Shown: positions 8,692 to 18,050, numbered from the stretch's first letter. The stretch is DNA of 64,000 nt from an uncultured Dehalococcoidia bacterium (GCA_951812535.1 CATOSK010000006.1:496001-560000), one strand, 5' to 3'. A program made the numbers and translations. The notes: generated from the letters alone by a model not told the origin.

Positions 8692-9135
8692 ATGGCCCAA
8701 ACCCCCAATGTATTCTGCGTCAACTGCGGCGCGGCCAACCCCGCCGACGCCCGCTTCTGCCGCCAGTGCGGGACGGAACTGACGGTTACCCAGCCTGCTC
8801 CTCCATCCTTCACCGGACAAGACCAACCCTCCCAGGAGCGATCCGACCCCTTCGCTTCACCGCCACCGCCCTACTACGGCTCGCCAACCCACATTGACAA
8901 CAACCTCATCTGGGCCATCCTGGCCACCATCTGCTGCTGTATCCCCACTGGCATCGTCGCCATCGTCTATTCCGCCCAGGTCAACGGAAAGCTGGCCGCC
9001 GGCGAGGTAGCCGCCGCCCAACGATACGCCAACAATGCCCGGCTGTGGGCCATCATCTCCGCCGTTTTGGGCGGCGTCTCCGCCATCGTCTACCTCCTCG
9101 CCGCCATCGTCGGAGGGGTGTTGAGCGCGTTTTGA
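8692..9135 (+). CDS. Zinc-ribbon plus CD225/dispanin-like membrane protein, copy 2
   Basis: This 147-residue paralogue has the same plan as the preceding gene: zinc ribbon CVNCGAANPADARFCRQCG, a Pro-rich linker, and a CD225 region with LATICCCIPTGIVAIVYSAQV, then AAAQRYANNARLWAI and a final hydrophobic segment. The CICC/CCCIP cysteines before the first hairpin resemble the palmitoylated cysteines of dispanins. The two genes look like a local duplication and are followed within 12 bases by a DUF2752 gene, which suggests one transcript. Confidence 0.87.
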   Translation: MAQTPNVFCVNCGAANPADARFCRQCGTELTVTQPAPPSFTGQDQPSQERSDPFASPPPPYYGSPTHIDNNLIWAILATICCCIPTGIVAIVYSAQVNGKLAAGEVAAAQRYANNARLWAIISAVLGGVSAIVYLLAAIVGGVLSAF

Positions 9136-9147
9136 GGATGGACTGAC

Positions 9148-9615
9148 TTGGCACACATCAGCACAACCGGGTCTCCCCACTTCGTCAGTGCCCGCCTGGT
9201 TCTGGCCGGACTGGACATCCCCCTGTGGGTGGCCTACGCCGCCCTCGCCCTGGCCGGCGCCGCCGGCCTCACCGTCGTCTACTTCTTCGACCCCCGCAAC
9301 CCCGGCCCCTATCCCATCTGTCCCTTCTTCGGACTGACCGGATGTTACTGCCCCGGCTGCGGCACCCTACGGGCCCTCCACCAGATCCTCCACGGAAACC
9401 CGGTGGCCGCCTTCGGCTACAACCCCTACTCCATGCTCGTCCTGCCAGCCATCGCTTACTCCCTAGCCATTTCGGGACTGCGCGCCTACGGGCTCCCCAC
9501 GCCGCCGCGCCTGGAACTGTCCGACCGCGCGGTCTGGGCGCTCCTGGCCGCCATTCTCGCCTTCTGGCTCCTGCGCAACCTCCCCATCGCTCCCTTCACC
9601 GTCCTCGCCCCGTAA
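9148..9615 (+). CDS. DUF2752 membrane protein
   Basis: This 155-residue protein starts at TTG 9148 after a GAGGA site. It has the family core CPFFGLTGCYCPGCGTLRAL followed by HQILHGNPVAAFGYNPY, with three predicted membrane helices (about residues 18-42, 95-115 and 128-148). DUF2752 proteins are small membrane proteins of unknown activity that often sit beside CD225 or TM2 proteins, as seen here. Confidence 0.88.
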   Translation: MAHISTTGSPHFVSARLVLAGLDIPLWVAYAALALAGAAGLTVVYFFDPRNPGPYPICPFFGLTGCYCPGCGTLRALHQILHGNPVAAFGYNPYSMLVLPAIAYSLAISGLRAYGLPTPPRLELSDRAVWALLAAILAFWLLRNLPIAPFTVLAP

Positions 9616-9638
9616 CAGGATTGGTTTCGAAATAGCTT

Positions 9639-11330
9639 CTAAGCGGTTTCGATATTGGCAGCGCCTTCCAGTTCAAGCTCCCTGATTGACTGTTCCCGCA
9701 TGACGTATTTCTGGATTTTGCCGGTGATGGTCATGGGGAACTCGGAGACGAACTTGACGTAACGGGGGACCTTGTAGTGGGCGATGCGCCCCCGGCAGAA
9801 GTCCCGGACCTCGTCCTCGGTGGCTTCCTCGCCGGCCCGCAGCATGACCCAAGCCATTATCTCCTCGCCGAACCGTTCATCAGGGACGCCGATGACCTGG
9901 ACGTCGGCCACCTTCGGGTTGGTGTAGAGAAACTCCTCGATCTCCCGGGGGTAAACGTTCTCCCCGCCTCGGATGATCATGTCCTTGGAGCGGCCGGTAA
10001 TCTTGTAATAGCCCTCGGCGTCCACGGTGGCCAGGTCGCCGGTGTGGAGCCACGCCTCGCCATCGATGGCGGCCTCGGTGGCCTCGGGCAGCTTGTAGTA
10101 GCCCTTCATGTTCATGAAGCTGCGGGAACACAGCTCGCCCTGCTCTCCGGCAGGCACTTCTTCCCCGGTTTCCGGGTCGACTATTTTGACTTCGACGTGG
10201 GGTATGACCGTGCCCACGGTGGATACGCGCCGCTCGATGGAGTCGTCGGCGCGGGTCAGGGTGATGATGGGCGCGGCCTCCGTCAGCCCGTAGCCGACGG
10301 TCATCTCGCTGCATCCCATACGGTCGATGACCTGGCGCATTATTTCGATGGGACAGGGGGAGCCGGCCATGATGCCGGTCCGCAGGGACGTGAGGTCGAA
10401 CTGGTCGAAATCGGGGTGCTCCAACTCGGCGATGAACATGGTGGGTACGCCGTGGATGGCGGTGCACCGCTCCTCTGCCACGGCGGCGAGGGCCTTGCCG
10501 GGGTCGAAGTATTCCGAGGGGATGATCATGGCGGCGGCGGTGGTCGCGCAGGCCAGAGTGCCGAGAACCGATCCGAAGCAGTGGTAGAAGGGGACGGGAA
10601 TGCAGAGGCGGTCCTGTTCGGTGAAGCGAAGTCCCTGCATGGTGTAGGCGGCGTTGGCAACCAGGTTGTGGTGGGTGAGCATGACGCCCTTGGGATTGCC
10701 GGTGGTGCCGGAGGTGTACATGATGCAGATGACGTCGTCCGGGTGGGTGCCGGACTGGCGCTGTTCCAGGGCCGAGGGGGTGACTTCCTCTCCCAGCCCG
10801 TCCAGGTCGGCCCACGCGAACATTCCGGGCGGGCACGCTCCGGCAGGAGAATCGTGAGGGGGGATAAAGACGACGTTGCGGAGGCGGGGCAGCTTTTCCG
10901 AATGGAGCTGCCCAGGAATCGAGTGGGCCAACTCGGGCACAACCTCTCCCAGCATGGCGGCGTAGTCAGAGGTGCGGAAGCTGCCGATGAGCATGAGGGC
11001 GACGGCGTCGGACTGGTTCAGCAGGAACTCGAGCTCATGAGTCCGGTAGGCCGGATTGACGGTGACGAGGACGGCGCCGATCTTGGCGGTGGCGAACTGG
11101 GCAATCACCCACTCGGGATAGTTAGTGGACCAGATAGCCACGTGGTCGCCCTTGCCGATGCCCAAGGCCATGAGTCCCCGGGCCACCCGGTCGCATTCCT
11201 CCCTGAACTGGCTCCAAGTGTAGCGCACGTCCCAGTCGACGTGGATGAGGGCGTCGCGGTCGCCGAATCGTCCCGCCTGCCGGTCGAGGAGTTCGCCCAT
11301 GGTTATCTTCAGGTCGTCAGGAGTGGTCAT
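9639..11330 (-). CDS. Acyl-CoA synthetase (AMP-binding family)
   Basis: This 563-residue ligase activates a carboxylic acid to its CoA thioester via an acyl-adenylate. The P-loop-like motif is [14 protein letters not shown], the adenylate-binding region includes YGLTEAAP, and the hinge/C-terminal domain shows [27 protein letters not shown] and the final catalytic lysine region [12 protein letters not shown]. The sequence most resembles medium/long-chain fatty-acid CoA ligases. A TTG at 11342 is also in frame, but the ATG at 11330 has GGAG six bases upstream and is chosen. The downstream neighbour on the same strand, across the replication of spacing at 11331-11476, is an enoyl-CoA hydratase-like gene; together they suggest acyl-CoA metabolism. 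Confidence 0.92.
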   Translation of the reverse strand: MTTPDDLKITMGELLDRQAGRFGDRDALIHVDWDVRYTWSQFREECDRVARGLMALGIGKGDHVAIWSTNYPEWVIAQFATAKIGAVLVTVNPAYRTHELEFLLNQSDAVALMLIGSFRTSDYAAMLGEVVPELAHSIPGQLHSEKLPRLRNVVFIPPHDSPAGACPPGMFAWADLDGLGEEVTPSALEQRQSGTHPDDVICIMYTSGTTGNPKGVMLTHHNLVANAAYTMQGLRFTEQDRLCIPVPFYHCFGSVLGTLACATTAAAMIIPSEYFDPGKALAAVAEERCTAIHGVPTMFIAELEHPDFDQFDLTSLRTGIMAGSPCPIEIMRQVIDRMGCSEMTVGYGLTEAAPIITLTRADDSIERRVSTVGTVIPHVEVKIVDPETGEEVPAGEQGELCSRSFMNMKGYYKLPEATEAAIDGEAWLHTGDLATVDAEGYYKITGRSKDMIIRGGENVYPREIEEFLYTNPKVADVQVIGVPDERFGEEIMAWVMLRAGEEATEDEVRDFCRGRIAHYKVPRYVKFVSEFPMTITGKIQKYVMREQSIRELELEGAANIETA

Positions 11331-11476
11331 AAGCTGCTCCAACGGGGCGTTTGACGCCGGATAGCGGCCGTGTCCCGGGGCTGGGACGATCTTGTCCGAG
11401 AAACGGGTCGGCCCGGACGGCGGGGGCGGTCACCTTCCTGCGAGAAGGCCTTCCCCGCGGGGAAGGCCGGGGTGGA

Positions 11477-12250
11477 TCAGTTCTTCCAGCGGGGCTCGCG
11501 CTTTTCTAGAAAGGCGGTGATGCCCTCGTGGGCATCTTCCTCCATGAGATTGTCCACCATCACCTTCTGGGCCATTTCGTAGGCGGCGGGCCGGTCCAGG
11601 TCCATCTGCCGGTAGAAGGCGGGCTTGCCGATGGCCAGGGTGACGGAGCTGGCACTGGCGATCCGGCGGGCCAGGCCCATCACTTCGTCTTCCAGCTTTT
11701 CCGATGGGACGACGCGGTTGATCAGGCCGAACTCCAGGGCCTCGGCGGCCGGGATGGGTGTGCCGGTCAGCAGCATTTCCATGGCCTTCTTCGGCATGAC
11801 GGCGCGCCCGACGGCGACTCCGGGAGTGGTGCAGAAGAGCCCGATCTGGACCCCTGGAGTGGCGAAGGCTGCGGTCTCGGAGGCGACGGCCAGGTCGCAG
11901 GTCGCCACCAGCTGGCAGCCGGCGGCGGTGGCCAGCCCCTGCACCTGGGCAATGACCGGCTTGGGAAGGAGGCGGATCAATTCCATGACCCGGGTGCAGT
12001 CGGCGAAAACGCCGGAGTAGCTTTCCCGGTCGTGTCCCACCAGTTCGTTCAGGTCATGGCCCGAGCTGAAGACGGGCCCGGTGGACCGGACCACTATCAC
12101 CCGTGCTTCCGGGTCCCCGCCGGCCTGGGCCAAATAGCGGTCCAGCAGCTCCAGCGTCAGGGTCGACAGGACGTTGCGCTGCCGGGGGTTGTTGAGGGTC
12201 AGCCGTGCGATGCCCTCGTCGAGTTCGTAGAGGACCGGGTCCTGGGACAT
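11477..12250 (-). CDS. Enoyl-CoA hydratase/isomerase family protein (ECHDC3-like)
   Basis: This 257-residue crotonase-fold protein has the CoA-binding/oxyanion-hole segments VFSSGHDL and QGLATAAGCQ. The two glutamates that act as acid/base in classical enoyl-CoA hydratase appear to be missing: the first position reads GCQL instead of GCEL, and the second region reads FATPGVQIG. ECHDC3-type proteins share this pattern. It therefore may not hydrate enoyl-CoA and could be an isomerase, hydrolase or non-catalytic member. It probably shares a transcript with the acyl-CoA synthetase downstream. The 13-bp tandem repeat lies immediately upstream of its start region. Confidence 0.88.
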   Translation of the reverse strand: MSQDPVLYELDEGIARLTLNNPRQRNVLSTLTLELLDRYLAQAGGDPEARVIVVRSTGPVFSSGHDLNELVGHDRESYSGVFADCTRVMELIRLLPKPVIAQVQGLATAAGCQLVATCDLAVASETAAFATPGVQIGLFCTTPGVAVGRAVMPKKAMEMLLTGTPIPAAEALEFGLINRVVPSEKLEDEVMGLARRIASASSVTLAIGKPAFYRQMDLDRPAAYEMAQKVMVDNLMEEDAHEGITAFLEKREPRWKN

Positions 12251-12368
12251 GCTGCCGCCTCCTGCCGCGGGGAGAGTCCATCCGGCGATTCCCGGGAACC
12301 GCCGGACAAACCGAGTTTAACACGGATGGGCCAGCAGCATGGCCGCCCCTCCGGAGACGACAATCCGA

Positions 12369-12582
12369 GACTACGACCGGAGACTACGACCGGAGACTAC
12401 GACCGGAGACTACGACCGGAGACTACGACCGGAGACTACGACCGGAGACTACGACCGGAGACTACGACCGGAGACTACGACCGGAGACTACGACCGGAGA
12501 CTACGACCGGAGACTACGACCGGAGACTACGACCGGAGACTACGACCGGAGACTACGACCGGAGACTACGACCGGAGACTAC
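12369..12582. repeat. 13-bp minisatellite, about 16.5 units
   Basis: The unit GACTACGACCGGA occurs sixteen times without a mismatch, followed by a partial seventeenth unit. Because 13 is not a multiple of three and no plus-strand frame contains a stop, all three plus frames stay open and produce spurious repeat peptides. The array fills the gap upstream of the enoyl-CoA hydratase-like gene, and its last partial unit supplies the TAG stop codon (12579-12581, minus strand) of the histidine kinase gene. Confidence 0.97.
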
Positions 12583-14861
12583 AAAGCCGCGGCGGGAGCG
12601 GGTTCGGCCGGGGGCCGGTCCATGCGGTACCCGACCCGGGGCTCGGTGAAAATGTACTTGGAGTTCCCGGGGGAATCCCCCAACTTCCGCCGCAGGGTCT
12701 TGACAAAGGCGCGCAGCGGACGCGGGTCGGCGGGATGGTTCACGCCCCAGACCCGGCGCAGCAGGTGGTCGTGGGTCAACACCCGCCCCGCGTTCACGGA
12801 AAGCTCGAACAGGAGCCGGTACTCGGTGTCGGTCAACCGCACCGGCGCGCCTGCCAGCGTGACCTGGCGGTCGCCGTAGTCGATGATCAAATCCCCCTGG
12901 ACGAACCGGCCGGAGGGCCGGGAATCACCCGCCGAGGCGTGCTTGGCCAGCGCGGACTGGATCCGCGCCACCAGCTCCGTGGGAGAAAAGGGCTTAACAA
13001 TGTAGTCCACGGCTCCCATCTCCAACGCCCGGGCGATGTCCTGCGCCGTACCCTGTCCCGAGAGGAAGATAACCGGCGCCCCCGTAATTTCGGGAATCCG
13101 CTGCATCAACTCGAACCCACTCGTGCCCGGGAGCAGCAGGTCCAGCAGGATGAGATCGGGTTCCTCTCTCTGGATGAGAGATTCGACTTGTTCGGGGTTG
13201 ACCGTCACTACCGGCGTGTAGCCGGCATCGGCCAGGGCGTTCCTGATGTACGCCAGGACCTGGGGGTCGTCGTCGACAGCCAGCACGCGTGCCAGGGGCG
13301 CCATGGGCGAATCGGAATCTGCCAGGGCATAAGGGATTGCTTCGTCCGGGTCCGCGACGGGGATTGTGAAGGTGAAGCTGGTCCCCAGGCCCACCCCGGC
13401 GCTTTCGGCCCACATCCTCCCGCCGTGAGCTTCGACTATGCCCTTGCAGATGGCCAGCCCCAGCCCGGCGCCTCCGATCCGGTGCGGGTCTTCCCCGCCG
13501 TCGATGCGGGAGAATTTCTTGAACAGGTGGGGGAGTTGTTCGGCGGGGATGCCCCGGCCTTGGTCGGACACGGTAATCGACACCCAGGAGCTCTCGTGCT
13601 CGGCGGTGACTCGAATGGTCGAGCCCTCGGGGGAGTACTTGGACGCGTTGGAAAGCAGGTTGTTGAGCACCTGGATCAACCGGGGCCTGTCCCCACGGAT
13701 GCGGGACAAGTCCGGCGGCGCGATGACTTCTATCGCATTGCCGGCGCCGCTGCTGAGGAAGCCGGTCCTGGCCTGTTCTATGAGGTCCGCCGGGTCGGTT
13801 GGTTCGGAGACCACCGACAGTGTGCCGGCCTCGATGCGGGCCACGTCCAGCAGGTCGTTGATGAGCCCGCGCATGTAGTCGGCCTGCTCGTCGATGATCC
13901 GGAAGAACTGGCGGGCTTCGGCGGGACCCACATGGGCGGAGGAGTTGAGCATGGTTGCGGTAGACCCCTTGATTATGGTTAGGGGGGTGCGCAGTTCGTG
14001 GCTTACCATGCCCAGGAACTCGGTGCGAAGCCTTTCCATGTCCTCCAGCGGGGTGATGTCCTGAATGGTGGCAATTACGGAGACCATCTCGCCACCGTCG
14101 GAGTAGATGGGCCTGGCGTTGACCAGGGTGGTCACCGAGTACCCGTTCTCCATCTGCACCACCACTTCCTCGGCCCGGACCGTCTCTCCCCCCTGCAAAA
14201 CGCGGACCAGGGGCAGGTCTTCGAACTGGAAGTTCCGGCCGTCCGGCCGTCGGAAGGTCATCAGTTCCAGCAGCCGCTCTGGAGGCAGGCCCTTGATCTG
14301 GACGCCTCCCAGAATTCGCGTGGTTTCCTCGTTGACGGATATCACATCCGCCGTGCGGCCGTCGAAAACCACCACGCCCACCGGCGAGATGTTTACCAGG
14401 GCGTCCAGGTTGGCCTTGGCCCGCTGCTCTTCCCGGTAGATGCGGGCGTTGGCGATCACCACGGCGGCGTGGCCCGCCACCATGCCCAGGGTCTGCCGGT
14501 CCTCCGCACCGAAGGTTGCTTCGCCGGCTTTGCCCGCCAGGCGAATGGTTCCCAGGGACTCGCCCTGGTGCTCCACCGACATTTCGAGAACTTCCCTGGA
14601 TTGAAGGGAGGGCTCCGCGCCGCCGGCCGGCGGCTCCGGGGCGGCGCCCGAGGTAATTAACTCCCGGGAAACCCCGGGAATGCCGTGAACACGAAGGGCT
14701 GCGTACCGGGCCCCGGTCAGCCGCCGGGACTCATCCACGACGGTCTGCAGAATTTCGTCCATGTCGAGCTTCGATGTGATACGCAGGCAGGACTGCCACA
14801 TGGACGACAACCGGTCTGCGGGCATCGAGTTGTCCTGTGCCGTGTTTTCTGCTTCATTCAT
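12579..14861 (-). CDS. Histidine kinase fused to an OmpR-type response regulator
   Basis: This 760-residue protein combines a whole two-component pathway. In order: a GAF-like sensor domain (about residues 15-145), a PAS domain (about 150-270), the dimerisation/phosphoacceptor helix with VSHELRTPL (His at about 288), an ATPase domain with NLLSNASKYS, DQGRGI and GGAGLGLAICKG, a receiver domain (VDDDP at about 535, phosphoacceptor in LILLDLLLPG), and a winged-helix DNA-binding domain ending in EPRVGYRM. No membrane segment is visible, so it is a cytosolic sensor. The frame extends to 15023, but a TATAAT on the minus strand at 14980-14985 lies within that extension and the added residues look non-conserved, so ATG 14861 is preferred. 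Its stop codon falls inside the minisatellite. Confidence 0.88.
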   Translation of the reverse strand: MNEAENTAQDNSMPADRLSSMWQSCLRITSKLDMDEILQTVVDESRRLTGARYAALRVHGIPGVSRELITSGAAPEPPAGGAEPSLQSREVLEMSVEHQGESLGTIRLAGKAGEATFGAEDRQTLGMVAGHAAVVIANARIYREEQRAKANLDALVNISPVGVVVFDGRTADVISVNEETTRILGGVQIKGLPPERLLELMTFRRPDGRNFQFEDLPLVRVLQGGETVRAEEVVVQMENGYSVTTLVNARPIYSDGGEMVSVIATIQDITPLEDMERLRTEFLGMVSHELRTPLTIIKGSTATMLNSSAHVGPAEARQFFRIIDEQADYMRGLINDLLDVARIEAGTLSVVSEPTDPADLIEQARTGFLSSGAGNAIEVIAPPDLSRIRGDRPRLIQVLNNLLSNASKYSPEGSTIRVTAEHESSWVSITVSDQGRGIPAEQLPHLFKKFSRIDGGEDPHRIGGAGLGLAICKGIVEAHGGRMWAESAGVGLGTSFTFTIPVADPDEAIPYALADSDSPMAPLARVLAVDDDPQVLAYIRNALADAGYTPVVTVNPEQVESLIQREEPDLILLDLLLPGTSGFELMQRIPEITGAPVIFLSGQGTAQDIARALEMGAVDYIVKPFSPTELVARIQSALAKHASAGDSRPSGRFVQGDLIIDYGDRQVTLAGAPVRLTDTEYRLLFELSVNAGRVLTHDHLLRRVWGVNHPADPRPLRAFVKTLRRKLGDSPGNSKYIFTEPRVGYRMDRPPAEPAPAAAL

Positions 14862-15391
14862 TTGACAATCCCAACCGGGCGCATGAGAAGTCCATCCTAG
14901 CGCCGACGCCCTGCTATCAAAGTTCAGATTCTCGTCGCACTTGAAGGGACTGTTGGGCCTGATTGAACGCCTCGCGTTAATTATATCATCATGCAACAAT
15001 GTCAGCCTGTTTAAGTTGTACATCCCTGCATTCCGCAGTCACGGCGGGTACACGGGCGTTTGCTGTTCAACCGTCTTTTCAATTACTACGGTAACGTAAC
15101 GGCTGCGGTTTTGAGTAAACCGTCATGCCAACCGCCCTGTCGAAAGGAAAACAGCCCCAGGGCGTTCACGCCCTTGCGAGGCGCTTCTCTTTCGGGCACG
15201 CTCGCTTTTCGACGAATGCAGGGTGATGCCAAAACCGTCACCAAGGGCGGCGGGTTCAGCTATGCCGCGTGGGATAGGCTGAGATCCCTGGGTTCCCCTT
15301 TGGCGATCATTGATTTCCTCCCCTCACCTGTGTAGCATCCCGCTATGGCAACGACTTGGTTTGTCAACGAATTGGAACATTGTGAGGTCCG
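14862..15391. other. Intergenic region, divergent promoters likely
   Basis: This 530-base gap separates the divergent kinase gene and the PaREP1-like gene. It contains TATAAT on the minus strand at 14980-14985, without a convincing -35 box, and an AT-richer stretch at 14975-15115. A plus-strand open frame at 15060-15335 has no recognisable domain and no strong ribosome-binding site; I do not call it. Confidence 0.4.
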
Positions 15392-15757
15392 ATGACGACA
15401 AACGCCGCGGGCCACATAGGAGTGTCGCGCGATTTTCTCAGAAGAAGCAGGCAATATCTGGCAGATGGCGACCTCCACCAAGCGGCTGAAAAGGGATGGG
15501 GCGCAGCAGCCCACATGATCAAAGCGGTTGCAGCGTCGGAGGGTTGGGAATATGAACACCACGACCAATTCGATATGGTCGCGCAGAATGCGTCCCAAAG
15601 GTTCCGGCAACCCAGCGTCCGCCAATATGGAAACTCGGCCCACTTCCTGCACCGGAGCTTTTACAGGCACCCAGACTTCCTCCAGAGGGATGCGATCAGC
15701 CAGCACATCGACGATGTCGAGAAAATGGTAGATGCGCTGGAACCGTTTGTCACTTGA
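15392..15757 (+). CDS. PaREP1/HEPN-like small helical protein, paralogue 1
   Basis: This 121-residue, mostly helical protein starts at ATG 15392 after GTGAGGT. Its core AAEKGWGAAAHMIKAVA is shared with two other proteins in this window (36452-36814 and 39543-39926). So is a later motif with a small residue, LH or similar, two residues and FY (here HFLHRSFY). The family resembles PaREP1 proteins, which belong to the HEPN fold group. It lacks the canonical R-X4-6-H ribonuclease motif, so nuclease activity should not be assumed. It stands alone between a divergent kinase gene and a terminator. Confidence 0.75.
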   Translation: MTTNAAGHIGVSRDFLRRSRQYLADGDLHQAAEKGWGAAAHMIKAVAASEGWEYEHHDQFDMVAQNASQRFRQPSVRQYGNSAHFLHRSFYRHPDFLQRDAISQHIDDVEKMVDALEPFVT

Positions 15758-15905
15758 TTCCAGTGGTCATTCTTGCGCGGATGTCTCTGCCTTCCCCCGG
15801 AACCAATCGAGGATCGCCGACAGGCCATATCCCGTCCCCACAATGCCGATGGTCGGAAGAAGTATAGAAAAACAAGACCATGGAGAGCCAAGGTATCCCA
15901 AGTAA

Positions 15906-15941
15906 CCGGGGCGGGCGAATCGCCCGCCCCGGTCTTGTTTT
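15906..15941 (+). terminator. Rho-independent terminator
   Basis: A GC-rich perfect stem (CCGGGGCGGGC with GCCCGCCCCGG, five-base loop) is followed by TCTTGTTTTG. It lies 148 bases after the PaREP1-like gene on the same strand. The rest of 15758-16085 shows no convincing gene; a minus-strand frame through the hairpin is rejected. Confidence 0.8.
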
Positions 15942-16085
15942 GCCTTGTTCAAGGTATTGTGACGGTCTGAAATCCCGGGCCAATGGCAGCGGCCCCCGAA
16001 ACCGTAGCAGACAGGGGGCCGCTTGCAGCTTGCGGAAAACACCTGGACCCTGGCCGGAAGGGCTGGGTTTCGGAAGGGCCGCGTT

Positions 16086-17033
16086 TCAGCCGGAAGGTTC
16101 GTCCCCGACGTTGCGGAGAATGTCCTCCAGCGTCTGGTCAAGAGCCGGGTCAAGCTCGACGGGCTGGACGAAGGGAGTGTAGGTGTAGTCGGCGCGTACC
16201 TGGTCGATAATCTTCTTGGCGTCGGGGTTGGACGAGCTTATCCGTTCCAGGGTTGACAGCAATTCCTGAGACTCGGCATCGCCCTGGGACTTCAGATCCG
16301 CCAGATCAATGGACATATCGAAGATGGCGTTCAGCCGGCGCATGATGTCGTAGAAGGAGGTGCGGTCGGTGGTGATGTTCAGCTGCTGGTTGGAGCCGCC
16401 GACAAAGGGATACATGGGAGCCATCGCCCCAAACCGGAACATCTGGACGTCCGGGTACTGGAAGTGGGCCATGGATACGAGAGCCATCCCGATGGTGGGC
16501 CCCCGGCGCCCGTCGCTGCCGTAGCTGGAGAACTGGACGCCGTAGCGTTCCAGCCATTCCCGCATTTCCGGACGGCTGTAGGTGCAGGTTATCCGCCGCT
16601 CCAGGTCTGGCGGGGCGGGACCGTTGACTCCTTCGACGGCAACGGTCTGCTCAATGCCAAGCTCCTTGACCACCTGGAAGAAGCTCTCGGCATACAATTC
16701 CAGCCGGTACCACGGCTCCTCTCCCAGGAAAATGATGAGGCCATTGCCCGCGTCGAACCATTCGTTTTCCCGGCTCATGGGGGCCGACGGCAGCCCGTCC
16801 TTGAAGGCTGCGCTGGGGCGGTAGACGTCATGGGTGCCCGCCACCTGGAAGGGGTAGCACATTCGGCTGACCTCGGGCCCCATCTCGCCGATCTTGCGGG
16901 CCCCCAGCGTGTCAATGAGATACCGGGGAAGGCGGCTGGAAATCCGGCCGCCGTTGGACCACTGGCGCCGCCAACCGGCGATCAGGTACCTGGCCTCCGG
17001 TTTTTCATTCAATACGAACAGGTCGTCAGCCAT
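16086..17033 (-). CDS. PAC2 family protein
   Basis: This 315-residue protein matches PAC2-type (proteasome-assembly-chaperone-like, former DUF75) proteins. It has an N-terminal part with LIAGWRRQWSNGGRIS and a nucleosidase-like core with NGLIIFLGEEPWY and an alpha/beta Gly-rich region. A central segment SSYGSDGRRGPTIGMALVSM and a helical C-terminus follow. A GTG nine bases upstream is in frame; the ATG at 17033 has AGAGG at suitable distance and is preferred. Bacterial members are commonly found in actinobacteria and Chloroflexota; their role is unknown and need not involve a proteasome. Confidence 0.78.
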   Translation of the reverse strand: MADDLFVLNEKPEARYLIAGWRRQWSNGGRISSRLPRYLIDTLGARKIGEMGPEVSRMCYPFQVAGTHDVYRPSAAFKDGLPSAPMSRENEWFDAGNGLIIFLGEEPWYRLELYAESFFQVVKELGIEQTVAVEGVNGPAPPDLERRITCTYSRPEMREWLERYGVQFSSYGSDGRRGPTIGMALVSMAHFQYPDVQMFRFGAMAPMYPFVGGSNQQLNITTDRTSFYDIMRRLNAIFDMSIDLADLKSQGDAESQELLSTLERISSSNPDAKKIIDQVRADYTYTPFVQPVELDPALDQTLEDILRNVGDEPSG

Positions 17034-17285
17034 CGGTGCCACCTCTTCAAGGGTTTCGGGGCTTGCCTGCTTCTGTCCGGGCCCAGTACCCGGGCCAGTA
17101 CCCGGGTAGGAGAGTTCTCCCTGGCCGACGCGTCAGGCAAGGCCCTCGCAGGCTTCCGATTCCCCGGTGCAAGCCTGCAACTCGGTTGTTCACGCTTGAT
17201 ACTCTCAAGGCGACTATATCACAAACCGCCCCGCTGCTGGGAGAAATTGATGCCCGGATTAGCGGAAAGGCCGGTTTACCCGACC

Positions 17286-18050
17286 TCAGACGTCCAGATC
17301 TATTCCGATGGGGCAGTGGTCGGAACCCATTACATCGGGCATGGTCCAGGCGTCCTTGACCCGCTCCGAGAGGGCATTGCTGACAAAGAAATAGTCAATT
17401 CTCCAACCCACGTTCCTGGCCCTCGCTCCGCCGCGGGCGTCCCACCAGGTGTACAGATTGGGTTCCTCGTGGTGCAGGCGGAGAGTGTCCACGTACCCGT
17501 GGCTCACCCACTGGTCCATCCAGGCCCGCTCCGAGGGGAGGAACCCGGACACTTTCTCATTGGGCTTGGGACGGGCGATGTCTATTTCCTTGTGAGCGGT
17601 GTTGACATCGCCGCAAACGACAATCTCGCGTCCTTCGCTTCTCAGGGCGTCCAGGTGTTCCAGGAAAGCGTCGTAGAACTCCATCTTGTAGTCCAGGCGC
17701 TCGTCGGAACTCTTCCCATTGGGGAAGTAGATGTTGAACAGGAGGAAATCGACGTAGTCCATGCGGAGGATGCGTCCCTCGGAGTCGAACCTCTCGATGC
17801 CGAAACCGTGGGTCACATCCACCGGCTCCACCCTGGTATAGGTGGCAACGCCGCTGTAGCCCTTGCGCTCGGCGGAGGAAAAGTAGGCGTGGTAGCCGGG
17901 CACCTGGGTCAGTTCGGCAGCCAACTGCCCCGGGGAAGCCTTGGTCTCCTGGATGGAAAGCACATCCGGGGCTTCCTCGGCAAACCATTCGACGAACCCC
18001 TTGCGCTGGGCCGCTCGAATCCCGTTGACGTTCCAGGACAACATTTTCAT
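17286..18050 (-). CDS. xthA: Exodeoxyribonuclease III
   Basis: This 254-residue protein is an AP endonuclease/3'-5' exonuclease of the XthA family, acting in base-excision repair. Motifs are [14 protein letters not shown] at the N-terminus (metal-binding Asn), IQETK (catalytic Glu), the YSGVATYTR segment, [11 protein letters not shown] (catalytic Asp/Asn) and the C-terminal [10 protein letters not shown] with the catalytic His. The open frame extends upstream to 18218, but only the ATG at 18050 has GAGGTG at the right distance and matches the family N-terminus. It is a single gene. Confidence 0.96.
   Translation of the reverse strand: MKMLSWNVNGIRAAQRKGFVEWFAEEAPDVLSIQETKASPGQLAAELTQVPGYHAYFSSAERKGYSGVATYTRVEPVDVTHGFGIERFDSEGRILRMDYVDFLLFNIYFPNGKSSDERLDYKMEFYDAFLEHLDALRSEGREIVVCGDVNTAHKEIDIARPKPNEKVSGFLPSERAWMDQWVSHGYVDTLRLHHEEPNLYTWWDARGGARARNVGWRIDYFFVSNALSERVKDAWTMPDVMGSDHCPIGIDLDV

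Noticed and set aside
12369-12582. Possible CRISPR array
   Set aside because: Units are 13 bases and directly adjacent with no unique spacers; it is a minisatellite, and no cas gene is nearby.
12205-13982. Plus-strand frames through the minisatellite coding for Thr/Asp/Arg-rich repeat peptides
   Set aside because: They exist only because the 13-base unit has no plus-strand stop; they continue antisense into the kinase gene and have no ribosome-binding site.
15060-15335. Plus-strand frame of 91 codons upstream of the first PaREP1-like gene
   Set aside because: No domain, unusual composition and no ribosome-binding site; treated as intergenic.
15767-16153. Minus-strand frame of 128 codons with a hydrophobic C-terminal stretch
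   Set aside because: It runs through the terminator hairpin at 15906-15941, overlaps the end of the PAC2 gene and has no ribosome-binding site; the hydrophobic stretch alone does not support a gene.
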